Shown here: positions 11,106-22,400 of the stretch, one piece after another
Position numbering within the stretch: the first letter of the stretch is position 1
Layout of the letters: every line of letters starts with the position of its first letter
From: Silurus meridionalis
Lineage: Eukaryota; Chordata; Actinopteri; Siluriformes; Siluridae
Length of the DNA: 64,000 nt
Assembly: GCF_014805685.1 (NCBI RefSeq)
Contig: NC_060911.1
Coordinates: 10,709,212 to 10,773,211, forward strand
Reading direction: 5' to 3'
Translations under genes and position numbers: made by a program
The notes under the pieces: generated by a model
What the model saw: only the letters and a program-made list of their open reading frames with translations
Told to the model about the DNA's origin: nothing
Databases searched by the model: none

Positions 11106-11879
11106 ATGTTAAGCCTGGATACATTCATTAGGCAACAACATTTATAATTAGCTTTGTATGAATTTAGTTCGAGAATAAAGAAATAATCAATAAAAATAAT
11201 AGTAAAATCATAATAAATACAACTCTTTAACAAAAAAAAAGTATTTTGATGGAATAATCAGTAGAATACTCCATTACTAAAAGTATCGATAGCTGCAGCC
11301 CAACACTGTACACGTTATTTTTACAGGTTTTTCCAGTGTCAGGGGAGCACAGTGCAGGTTGAAGTGAAAGGACTATTGAAACTTGAGTATTTGAGTGCTG
11401 CATGTAAAGGTGAAAACAGATTCTGGTCTAAGAAGATCACCTTACCTCACCCTGAACTGATTAGCTTTAGTTGTTCTGTCTCTTTTCCAGGTCAGTCTTG
11501 TTGTGTGCTGTTAGTGAAATTAGTCTGAAAGTACAAGGAGTGATGAATATTTCCCAGGCTTTTAAATTCCTAGTTAAATCAGTGAAGCTAAAAAATAATA
11601 AATGAATGTGCAGGAAAAAAGGAAAGTAATGCTTTCTTTTTTTTTTTTCAAATAATTGCTTAATTTTCTTTTTAGGGGTGATTGAGAAGTAAAACTAACA
11701 TATTCGACAAGTCAAAACTCAACTGTTTTACTGTAATAGTCAATTGTTTTAGTCATTCATTTTAACTTTATTCAATCATTCTAGTCAAAATATTTGTTTG
11801 TACTAATTCAATTGTTAAACTTATTGGTTACATTTTAAATGTACAGTATTTATTTTTTATTCTTATAGGGACAATCCAC
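11106..11879. other. No gene seen
   Basis: AT-rich intergenic DNA with homopolymer runs and no exon-like frames. Confidence 0.5.
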
Positions 11880-12137
11880 AAGCACAACCCTCTGTACTGT
11901 TTTGGTCTCCGCTACAGTGTCGCAGTGTTTGCTGTTTTTGTCTTATGCTGTTTTTGTTTGTTTATTTTGCACTAAATGTTGTACATGTGCAGTTTGTGTT
12001 AATAGTTTACAGTTTTGTGTAGTTCCTTTTGTTAAAGTCTGACAGAGCACTTTGGTCCTGATGAAACGTTGTTTTGTTTCACTGTGTACTGCACTGTATA
12101 TAGTTTGAATGACGATAAAATCTACTTGACTTAACTT
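11880..12137 (+). mobile_element. CTTGACT-tailed LINE 3' end (copy 3)
   Basis: It has the same block order as the other copies, ending 'GAATGACGATAAAATC' and 'TACTTGACTTAACTT'. It is more diverged and lacks coding sequence. Confidence 0.55.
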
Positions 12138-12309
12138 CAGTAATTAAAGAAGGTTCAACCAAAAACTGATTTAGGATTCAGGACATCTATAAGCTGTTTT
12201 TTATTGCAATTACATGCTGATAAACAACTGCAAAGATCACATGAATCATATCTTCACATGTGTCATAAGATACACAGTCAATAAAAAAAGATAATACAAA
12301 TAATGTAAT

Positions 12310-12880
12310 GTAATACAGTATATGGGCCTAAGTATTGGAATACTTATTTTTTCCAGCCATATGTGATTCTACTTTAGGATGGTCCGCTGTGGCGACCACT
12401 AATGGGAGAAGCCGAAAGAAGAAGAAGAAGAAGAAGAAGAAGAAGAAGAAGATGTGGGTCTTCTTTAAACTGACACCATTAATTTAAAGTCACTAAATTG
12501 GCAAACAAACTAGAAGACCCAAATCTGTTCCAGCATGATCATTTCCCTGTACACAAAGCCAGTTCCATGAAGATATGCTTTATATAGGTTGGAGTGGAAG
12601 ATCTTGAGTGGCCTGCTATAGAGCTCTGACCTCAACCCTACTGAACACCTTTGGGATGAACTGCAGGCTCACCCTAGGTCTCCTCACCCTACATCAGTAT
12701 CTGACTTTAATAACACCTAAAATCTCCACAATCACTCTTTATCTCAGTCTATTGGAACATCTTCCTATGAACGAGAAGGTTAATATAAAAGCAATTGGGG
12801 AATAAATGTTGAATCGGATGCTCAAAAAGCACATACAAATCTTATGATCAGGTGTCCACAAACCTTTGTCCCTGTAGTGT
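12310..12880 (+). mobile_element. Non-autonomous Tc1-like element, split by an RTE-like tail
   Basis: It begins 'CAGTATATGGGCCTAAGTAT', contains 'GAGTGGCCTGCTATAGAGC' and 'GAACACCTTTGGGATGAA', and ends 'CACAAACCTTTGTCCCTGTA'. The family recurs at 16104-16490 and, reversed, at 59075-59645. The motifs derive from a Tc1 transposase 3' region, but no frame is open. Confidence 0.55.
12376..12452 (+). mobile_element. RTE-like LINE extreme 3' end with (GAA)n tail
   Basis: Only the last ~45 bp ('TGGTCCGCTGTGGCGACC') plus the (GAA)n tail remain. The flanks GTGATTCTACTTTA and GTGGGTCTTCTTTA may be a decayed target duplication (11 of 14 match). Confidence 0.65.
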
Positions 12881-12994
12881 ATCTGTGCATCAGTTTACAC
12901 AGACAGTAATATAATTCCTGATTCAGCATAGAAGCTTATGTCAATGAACAGAGGTCTCCATAAAACTTAAAGGATTAACTTCTCAAAATGTTCA

Positions 12995-13498
12995 GAAACA
13001 ATTCAATTCAATTCAATTCATTTTTATTTGTATAGCGCTTTTACAATGAACATTGTCTCAAAGCAGCTTTACACAGATAATGTGGTGATTAAACGTAAAT
13101 ATGTTCTTTGTAAGTATGTTTGTCCCTGAAGAGCAACTGTGGCAAGGAAAAACTCCCTGAGATGGCATAAGGAAGAAACCTTGAGAGGAATCAGACTCAA
13201 GAGGGAACCCATCCTCATCTGGGTTGCACCAAATGTCCATTTGAAGCAGATATACAATGCTGCGGGGTACAGTGATGACAATCAGAAGCAAACTGCACTC
13301 CCGAGTCAGTGCAGCAGACCGCCGACACCAACTACAGTCCAATCCATCCTCAACGCACCCGTTCTACTCCGGAATTACATGGAACCACCCAAGGTGTTGA
13401 TGAGAGACCGTCCCAAGCTGCACAGAAGTGTGAAGATCCACGGAGGGGAGAGGGGCAGGAACAGTGGTCACTGGAGCCTCAGGAGCATGTTTAACTCG

Positions 13499-13533
<35 letters not shown>

Positions 13534-15480
13534 GATGGGAAGAGAAGGATATGGATTATTAAGTGTCCCTATTGGTGTATGAAAGTTAATGTCACTGTGC
13601 AGTTTGGACTCCGGCAAGACTCGCTATGGCAGCATAACTAAAAGGGAGAACCAGAAGGTAACACAGACATGAGGGATCTCTGGGATAAGAGACGACCCAC
13701 TACACGACTGTCAGCAAACCCGAGTGAACGTGTGAATGTGAGGGGACGACAGCATACAAATATACCAGTTCACCAAACACTCTATATCCATGCTCCCTCC
13801 AGATCTGAGCCTTTACCTAAGAAAAACCTACTGATAAAAGGCTTGACTAAATAAATAAGTTTTCAACCTCGACTTGAACACTGACACTGTGTCCGAGTCC
13901 CAAACACTGGTTGGAAGGCTGTTCCATAACTGTGGGGCTTTATAAGAGAAAGATCTGCCCCCTGCTGTAGTCTTCATTATTTGAAGAACCAACAGATAGC
14001 CAGCACCTTTTGATCTAAGTAGGCGTGGAGGATCATACTGGTACAGAAGTTCACTCAGATACTGCGGTGCGAGACCGTTAAGTGCTTTATACGTCAGTAG
14101 TAATATTTTATAATCAATGCGAGATTTGATTGGGAGCCAGTGTAGACTGATTAAAACAGGGGTGATGTGGTCATATTTCCTAGATCTAGTGAGGACCCTT
14201 GCTGCTGCATTCTGAACTAACTGAAGCTTATTTATGCACTTACTCGCACACCCAGACAGTAAAGCGTTACAGTAGTCTAATCTAGAAGTAACAAAAGCAT
14301 GAACTAGTTTTTCTGCATCCTGTAACGACATCATATTTCTAATTTTAGCAATATTTCTAAGGTGAAAGAAGGCGATCCTGGTGATATTATTCACGTGAGA
14401 CTCAAAGGAAAGACTCGGGTCAATAATCACACCAAGGTCTTTGACAGCCGTACATGCTGAAACAGAAACACCATCCAGAGATGCTACGTAATCGGAAAGT
14501 TTACTTCTAGCTGCATGTGGTCCTAGTAAAAGTACTTCCGTCTTATCTGAGTTGAGCAGAAGAAAGTTATTAAGCATCCACTGTCTAATGTCCTTTACAC
14601 ACTTCTCAACATTGTTAAGCTGATCTCGTTCATCTGGCTTTGCTGAAATATACAGCTGTGTGTCATCAGCATAGCAATGGAAGCGAATCACATGTTTATG
14701 AATGATTTTACCAAGAGGCAGCATATATAAAGAGAAAAGCAGTGGGCCTAAGACAGATCCTTGAGGAACACCAAACTTTACCTCATAGAGTGTGGAGAAC
14801 TCACCATTTACATCAACAAACTGATAGCGATCAGTCAAATAAGACCTGAGCCAAGAGAGCTGTTCCTTTATTCCAACAACGTTCTCAAGTCTAGCAAGCA
14901 GTATAGTGTGATCAATGGTGTCAAAAGCTGCACTAAGTTCGAGCAAAACAAGTAAGGAGACAAAACCCTGATCAGAGGCCAATAACAGGTCATTTACCAC
15001 CTTAACTAGGGCCGTCTCTGTGCTATGATGAGGCCGAAATCCTGACTGATACATTTCAAAATGTTATTCATAAGTAGGTGTGAGCATAACTGCTGTGCTA
15101 CAACCTTTTCTAAAATTTTGGATATAAAGGGGAGATTTGATATTGGTCTGTAGTTGGACAACTGACATGGGTCAAGGTCAGGTTTCTTAATAAGGGGGTG
15201 GATAACTGCCAGTTTGAAGGATTTAGGTACATAACCAGTGCTAATGGAAGAGTTAATTATTTTTAAAACAGGTTCAATTACCTCTGGAGTTATCTGTTTA
15301 AAGAAACTTGTAGGCAAGGGATCGAGAATGCAGGTTGATGATTTTGATGAGGAGATTAATGAAATTAAGTCATTCTCATGAATAGGAGTGAAGCTTTGTA
15401 GTTGATTGTCTGCTATAATTACACTGCTGTCTACAGGGTTACTTGTAAAATAATTTGAATTTATAAACAGGTAAACAGTA
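12995..15480 (-). mobile_element. L2-clade LINE, long 5'-truncated copy with near-intact RT
   Basis: The minus-strand ORF 13828-15054 (408 codons) carries the reverse-transcriptase core: SAAFDTIDH, then [14 protein letters not shown], then the catalytic YADDTQLY, followed by the C-terminal thumb region ([26 protein letters not shown]). A preceding frame at 15006-15317 (PLIKKPDLDPCQLSNYRPIS) is the RT N-terminus, separated by a frameshift near 15050. The 3' UTR runs 12995-13827, with a (GA)n tract at 13500-13530, and ends in the GAATT-repeat tail at about 13000-13020. Endonuclease and ORF1 are missing. It is a direct repeat of 43918-46290. Confidence 0.92.
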
Positions 15481-16103
15481 TGTTTACTTCTAGAATTAGA
15501 TTGATATTGGTCTTACACTGATGTACGTTAGTTCTGAGAAGTGTGTGCTTTTGTTGTCCACTAAATTCTCTGTGAAAGTGATTCCCAAAGTAATGTTCAG
15601 AAGGTCTTCATGTTTAGGAGGCAGTTGTGTGAATGTTAGTGTGCACTAGTAAGTGGAACAGGTACTTCTGCTTAATGTTTTACTGTAGAAGGACAGAGTG
15701 ATTAATGCATTGTGGTTATAGTTGTAGTTGTTAAGATGTAATTCTTTGTGTTTGTGTGTGTACAGTGCTTTTCTTTTTAACATTAAAGCGCTGTAAATAT
15801 ATTTTAATCAGTTAATTCGTTTATAAATTATTGATGGGTGTGTGCACTTGAGGTTAATTATATATTATTAATGTGTCCATGCCAAGATTGTCTTACTCCT
15901 CACAAGCACGTCGTAACATCTCTGCGCTTTAACTATAACAAAAGACTGTATATTATGATTTAATTGTGTATGTACTTTCTGGATTAATTTACAGAATGAA
16001 AGAACAAAACAGACATTAAAGACTGAGTGCATTTGTGTTCATATCTTGTGCAACATCAGTGTAATGTTCTTACCTTGAGATGTGTTTGAATGTAAAGAAA
16101 TAC
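15481..16103. other. No gene seen
   Basis: AT-rich DNA without recognisable exons or repeats. Confidence 0.5.
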
Positions 16104-16490
16104 ACTACAGTATATAGACAAAAGTATTGGGACACCTGACTTTCCCAGCCATACAGTATGTGGTTCGTTCCCAAACTGTTATTGCAAAGCTGAAGGCACA
16201 TAATTGTATCGGCATCTTTGGATCCAGTACCATGAAAGTTTCCCTTCACATAAAATAGGAATCCCAAACCTGTTTCAGCATGTCAAAAGGTTGGGAAGGA
16301 AGGTCTTGAGTGGCCTGCTATAGAGCCCTGACCTCAGCTATTCTGAACACCTTTGGGATGAATGTGAGTGCTGACTGCACCCCAGTCCTCCTCATCTCAC
16401 CTACATTACTACCTGACTTTACTAACACTTTTAAGCACAAATCTCCATAAGTACACTTATGGAGAGAAAAAAAAGAGAGATTATTAGGAG
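16104..16490 (+). mobile_element. Non-autonomous Tc1-like element
   Basis: 'CAGTATATAGACAAAAGTAT' then 'GGGACACCTGAC' at the left and, inside, 'GAGTGGCCTGCTATAGAGCC' and 'GAACACCTTTGGGATGAA' match the family at 12310-12880. Confidence 0.55.
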
Positions 16491-16524
16491 ATTATTATAA
16501 CAGCAAATGGGAACTAAATGTGCA

Positions 16525-18045
16525 CTCTAAAAAGTAATATTTTGGCTCAACATAAAAAAACAAAACAACCATCTCCATTATTCTTTTTGAGTTCCGCCAA
16601 CTTATGATGAAATTGTTTTTAACCAGCAAACTATATTTAGTTAGGGGTATCAGATTTTCTTTTACAGTCACCACTATTTTGTAGTTTTTTTTTTTTAGTT
16701 TAGTTGCCTACTTAATATTTGATAAGAATATTTTTTTTTTAATTTGATGATAAATAAAAGATAAAATCATCAAAAAATTAAGTTGTCCCAAATATCTTCT
16801 TAATATTATTTGAAGAAATCTTTTGGTGTTATGTGCCTAATTACAATAACTTTCAACAAAGTATTTTAAGTTGACACAATTTTTAAAAAAGTTGTTCCAA
16901 TCAGATGTTTTTATTAACTTCATATTGGTTTTACATTCATGTAGCTTAAATAACTAAAGTAATTCAATTAACACAATTAACTTTTTTATTAAACAGCAGC
17001 TTTACACTACGCAATATTTAAATCTTGATAGAAAACAACAAATAAAATGATGATCCACAAACACTGAACTTCCCAAACAGCTTCCAAAAACTCATACTAT
17101 CAATTTCAAAGAACTGTTTCTGAAAGACCTCAAATGTATATTTGAGTTCCTTTGGATTTATATTATGCCCATCAACAGAGCACAGCATCTTCAGTTCACA
17201 GTTCATTCAACCACAATGGCTGCAGATCTGAGAGTGTGGTCAGTGACGAGAGCAATGTGCATCATTGCTTATGCAGGCGTTGCTTAAACTCTTTAATGTC
17301 CTTGTAAAGCAAATAATAATACTGGTTATCTTTATTTTTAGAGATATGTATTTTAGAGATCATTTAGGTTAAAATTAGAGAATGCTTTTTAAACTGTCAC
17401 TCTTTTTAATTCAGTTGATCAAAACAGCTATATTGTTTCAATAAACTATGATAACAGAAAGAAAAGAAAAAGAAAATGTTTTTATTTACCACAATTATCA
17501 CAGCACAATAATAAGGTTATCTGGAAAATCCACTACTTATCATGAGCAATGATACCATTATCTTCTTCTTTCGGCTTCTCCCATTAGAGTTCACCACAGC
17601 GGATCATCCATCTCCATACCCCCCATTTGGCAGTGAAGCCAAACCGCTATAAACTAAATCAATATTTGTCCTAACACAATTAAAAATATTACTAATTACA
17701 AAGTCATAGTTGCTTCAAAACATGTTTTATATCTAAATTAATTAAGCAATGTGTTCCCTTGTCTCAACAGAACTTGTCCAGGCATGTTCAGTGGGCGAGG
17801 CCACAGAGATTTTTATTCTTAACTCACGTTGTAAACAAAAATGTATTCAGTTACTGCAACTTGAAGTTTGTTTAATATAAAGTAACACAAATTATATATT
17901 ACCAACACTTATGTGTTAATGTAATGCATTAATGTTTGCAACATAAAAGATTTATCTAAATCAATAAGTTTGATTTTTTTTATTTTGCAACAAAACTTTT
18001 AATTGAGTGGTCAAAACAGATCCCCTGAATTGTTTTTAGAATGTG
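16525..18045. repeat. AT-rich candidate element with loosely inverted ends
   Basis: The left 'CACTCTAAAAAGTAAT' and right 'AATTGTTTTTAGAATGTG' are approximately inverted. The interior is AT-rich with AAGTTG/CAACTT motifs and no ORF. It would enclose the small RTE-like tail at 17561-17637. This is a tentative call. Confidence 0.3.
17561..17637 (-). mobile_element. RTE-like LINE extreme 3' end
   Basis: 'CTTCTTCTTTCGGCTTCTCC' then 'CATTAGAGTTCACCACAGCG' is the reverse complement of the family's 3' terminus and tail. Confidence 0.65.
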
Positions 18046-18200
18046 AAATGGGATGTTGCATATGCATATAGTGACCATATAGTGTATGTAATACAGTACA
18101 TGCATCCAGGGAAAAACTAGAAACAATTTAATGAGTACATTCAAATTTGTGTTTAATATAAAGCCTTTATGAAGACACAGAGCATATTTTTATACTTTCA

Positions 18201-18206
18201 TTTATT
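18201..18206 (-). terminator. Possible chrna9 poly(A) signal
   Basis: AATAAA on the minus strand about 420 nt downstream of the stop codon. The call rests on position only. Confidence 0.25.
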
Positions 18207-18628
18207 CAGCATATTCAGTAAGCACTCAGGACCATTGAGATGCTCTCATTCACATTTAAAGGGCAAGTGATAGTTTCCACTTACTGGCATGACATTTGGG
18301 ATATGGAAAACCCCACAGAAAGCAAACATACTGTATATAACTTGCACAAAAACACCACATAGACACTAACCCAAGCTCAGTATCAAACTCTGGAACCTGT
18401 CAGGCAGCAACCTATACATCATAATTAAATTCAGTCTACCTCAAGAATCCATGTCACAATGGATATGGGTTTTATTCCAATTTTCTATTATCATTTTCTG
18501 CAGGTAAAATTACTATTTTAGTAGCATGAAGAACAGTGTTCCTCATTTTCTACATCATTTCTTTTTGTTTTAAGCTTCTTCTGAATGGAACATATCTTTA
18601 CACATTACCCCTATCTTCAACTTGGATC

Positions 18629-19404
18629 TCAAGAAGCCTTGGCCATGATGAGGATGCTCATAAGAAAGACCATGATGAAGAACACCCACATGAAAAACCT
18701 GTCCATTACCTTGGCAACTTTCTTCCACTCTGCTCCTTTGGCCTGGTTTGATCGTTGCTCCCGAAAGCAATTGGCGATGTACTCAATGTTCTGCACCACT
18801 TTCTGGTGCTGAGCACACACACAGATGCACTCTTCAGTGCTAGACTTTTTACTGTAGTCTTGCATTGTGTACGGTTCATAAGTGTACCCGTTGAGTTTTT
18901 CAGGTGTAGAGAGATCACCCTGTCTCAGCTTCTCCTCCCTCAGGTTTACTGCATTACCATCTCTGCCAATGTGGTGTATGAATTTTGGCTGGTGCGGTTT
19001 CTGTGGTGGTATATGTGTTGCGTTCAGAGAATTGAACTGATAGCCATTTGACTGGTTATTTCTGGCATGGTGACAGTCTCTGCCACCGTTATTATACCTG
19101 TTATACTGATTAACTGACTCGTCATGTAAATGATTGCTGTAAAAACTGCTGGAGAAATAGTCGTAATTTTCCAGAGTAGCCAGGGGATCCTCAAGAAAAG
19201 ATGGCACACGTTCACTTTGAGGAGTGGTGCAGTTTTCCCCTACCTCATACACAAAGAAAATCTTTGCCATGTAGTCTATAATTAGAACTTTGGCCCAGTG
19301 GGGCACCGGTTTGGCTTCGGCACCACAAAAGTGAATGTTCATGATGAAGATCGTCAATGAGGTGGAGGCTGTAATCATTGTCATGGTTGCGATGTAGTAT
19401 TTGC
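18629..19404 (-). CDS. chrna9: chrna9 exon 6: TM3, cytoplasmic loop, TM4
   Basis: 776 nt, residues 296-553. It starts [19 protein letters not shown] (TM3), then [17 protein letters not shown]. The loop that follows is rich in N, H and Y, and is followed by the MA helix and TM4 ([19 protein letters not shown]), with the stop at 18629-18631. The acceptor TGCCACAG lies above 19404. Confidence 0.92.
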
Positions 19405-22400
19405 CTGTGGCATAAAAACATGCAGCACATAAGCAATAACATTTTTAACAAATAATAATGTAAACATTAGGCAAAAAATCCTGATGACTGATATAAATCC
19501 AAAGTATTTAATAAACCCTGTAGCACTATAATTATAACGGACAATCAATTACAAAGCTTTATTCCTATTTAAGAGAATGACTTTGAGAATGAGAATAAAT
19601 TCTCATAACTTTGAGAATGAGAATAAATTTCATTTATTTCCTCATCAAAATCATCAACTTGTATTCTCAATCCTATACCTACAAGTTTCTTCAAACAGAT
19701 AATTCTAGAAGTAATTAAACCTCTTCTAGTAGCACTGTTTATGTACCTTAATCTTTTAAACTTGCTGTTATCAACCCCCTAATTAAAAACCTGACCTTGA
19801 CCCTTCAACTGTCCAACTATAAGCTAATATCAATCCTCCCCTTTATCTCCAAAATTCTCCAAGGTTTTGACACCACTAATCACAATCTCCTCCTTGCTAG
19901 ACTATAAAATGTTGCTGGAAAGAAGGTAAAAGCTCTCTCCTGGCTTAGGTCATATCTGACTGTTCGTTATCATTTGGTTGATGTAAATGGTGAGTTCTCC
20001 ACATTTTCTCAGTTAAACTTGTGCTGCAAGGATCTGTCTTAGGCCCACTGCTTTTCTCTTTATATATGCTGCCTTTGGGCAAAATATAAGTAAACATGGT
20101 ATTAGCTTCCATTGCTGTGCTGATGATACACAGTTGTATATTTCAGCAAAGCCAGATGAGAAAGATGAGCTTAACAATGTTGAGATGTGTGTAAAGGACA
20201 TTAAACAGGGGATGCTTGATAACATCCTTTTGCTCAACTCGTATAAGACTTACTTTTACTAGGACCACATGCAGTTAGAAGTAAACTTTTAGATTACGTG
20301 GATGGTGTTCTGTCTCAGTGTGTGCAGCAGTACAAGACCTTGGTGCAATTGTTGACCCGAGTCTTACCTTTGAGGCTCACGTGTATAATATTACCGGGAT
20401 CACCGTTTTTCACCTTAGAAATATTGCTAAAATTTGAAATACGATGTTGTTACAGGATGCAAAAAAAACTAGTTGATGCTTTTGTTACATCTAGATTAGA
20501 CTACTGTAACACTTTACTCTCTGGGTGTTCGAGTAAGTGCATACATAAGCTTCAGTTAGTCCAGAATGCAGCAATAAGGGTCCTTACCAGATCTAGAAAA
20601 TATGACCACATCAGCCCTGTTTAAATCAGTATACACTGTTCCCAATTAAATCTCACACTAATTATAAATACTACTATTGACGTATAAATCACTTAACAGT
20701 CTCGCGTCACAGTATCTGAGTGAACTTCTGTACCATTATGATCCTCCATGCCTACTTAGATCAAAAGGTGCAGGCTATTTGTTGGTACATCAAATAATGA
20801 AGACTACAGCAGAAGGCAGATCTTTCTTTATAAAGCCCTACAGTTATGGAACAATCTTCCAATGTCTTCAAACTTCCAAGTGTTAGAGACTCAAACACAG
20901 TCTCAGTGTTCAAGTCGAGGCTGAGAACATATTTATTTAGTCAAGTCTTTTATCAGTAGAATTTTTTTAGGTAAAGGAGCAGATCAGAGGGATCATGGAT
21001 ATCGAGTGTTCTGTGAACTGAGATATTTGTATGTTGTCATCCCCTCACCCTAACACATTCATTCAGGTTTGTTGACAATGGTGTGGTGGGTCGTTTCTTA
21101 TCTCAGAGATCCTTCACATCTGTGTTACCTTCTGGCTCTCACTTTAAGTTATGCTGCCAGAGCAAATCCTGCTGGAGTCCTCAACTGCACAGTGACCTTA
21201 ACTTTTATACAAAAATAAGGATACTTAATAGTCCATATCTTTCTCTCCCTGTCACCACTTTTCTCTCTCTCTCTATCCCTCTCTCTCCCTCTCCAAATCC
21301 AACAACAAATGGACATTTGTGAGTTGGTTTCTCACGGTTTCTTTTTTAGGCCATTGTTAAATTATGGGGAGCGAAAGCTGGCCCGTGTGGTCGGATCCAA
21401 CAGACGAGCTATTGTAGCTCGAATTGCTGAAGAAGGTAATACTGTTAATGCTCGACAATATTAAGCAGGTGGTCATGATGTTATGCCTGGTTGGTGTATG
21501 TGGAAAGAATGGTGTTCATCCCTCCAGTACAGTTTTGTGGAATTCAATTCGATTCATTTTTATTTGTATAGCGCTTTAAACAATGAAAATTTTCTCAAAG
21601 CAGCTTTACACAGATAATGTGGTGATTAAAAGTGAATATGTTCTATATAAGTAAGTTTGTCCCTGATGAGCGAGCTGGTGGCGACTGTGGCGAGGAAAAA
21701 CTCCCCGAGATGGCATAAGGAAGAAACCTTGAGATGAACCAGACTCAAGAGGGAACCCATTCTCATCTGGGTTGCACCGAATGTCCATTTATTGCAGATA
21801 TACGATGTTGCGGGGTACAGTGATGATGATCGGAAGCAAACTGTATTCCTGAGTCAATGTAGCAGACAGTTGACATTAACTACAGTAAAAATCCATCCTC
21901 AAAGCTCCCGTTCTTACTCCAGAATTTCATTTAACCACCCAAGGCGTTGATGAGAAACCGTCCCCAGCTGCACAGAGTAGCCTCCAAATGCAGAGAATAC
22001 CATCAAGAGGCAGGCCATCTGTGTCAAGCTGCATATGGTGTGAGACAATAACTTACTAAGATAACTACTGCATTGTTTTGTAGTAAAGTAAAGTAATTTA
22101 GTACGAGGTGGTATCAAAAAGATTAGCTCTGTGTACAAGAACGTACTTCTAGCATTAATGTGGACTTTGGATACCTGGTAAATGTTTATAAGTGTGTAAC
22201 ATGCTACCTGATTAATTGTTTAGTATTTGTTAAGTGCAAAATTAAGATGGATAACAACAATAACTTCCCATGTGGCAGTTCATGTTTGCCTTATAGCGGA
22301 AACCTTAAACCGACATACATGGCTATGAGTCTAAGAGAACATAGCTGATCCTGCTCACAAGGTAGAAAGGTTCTCTCTTCCCTTTTGATAAAAGCAATGC

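Noticed and set aside
13139..13582. 147-codon plus-strand frame
   Set aside because: It is antisense to the L2 3' UTR and ends in GA-repeat translation; equivalent L2 copies have it broken.
18755..19051. Plus-strand frames opposite chrna9 exon 6
   Set aside because: They are antisense shadows of a well-supported coding exon.
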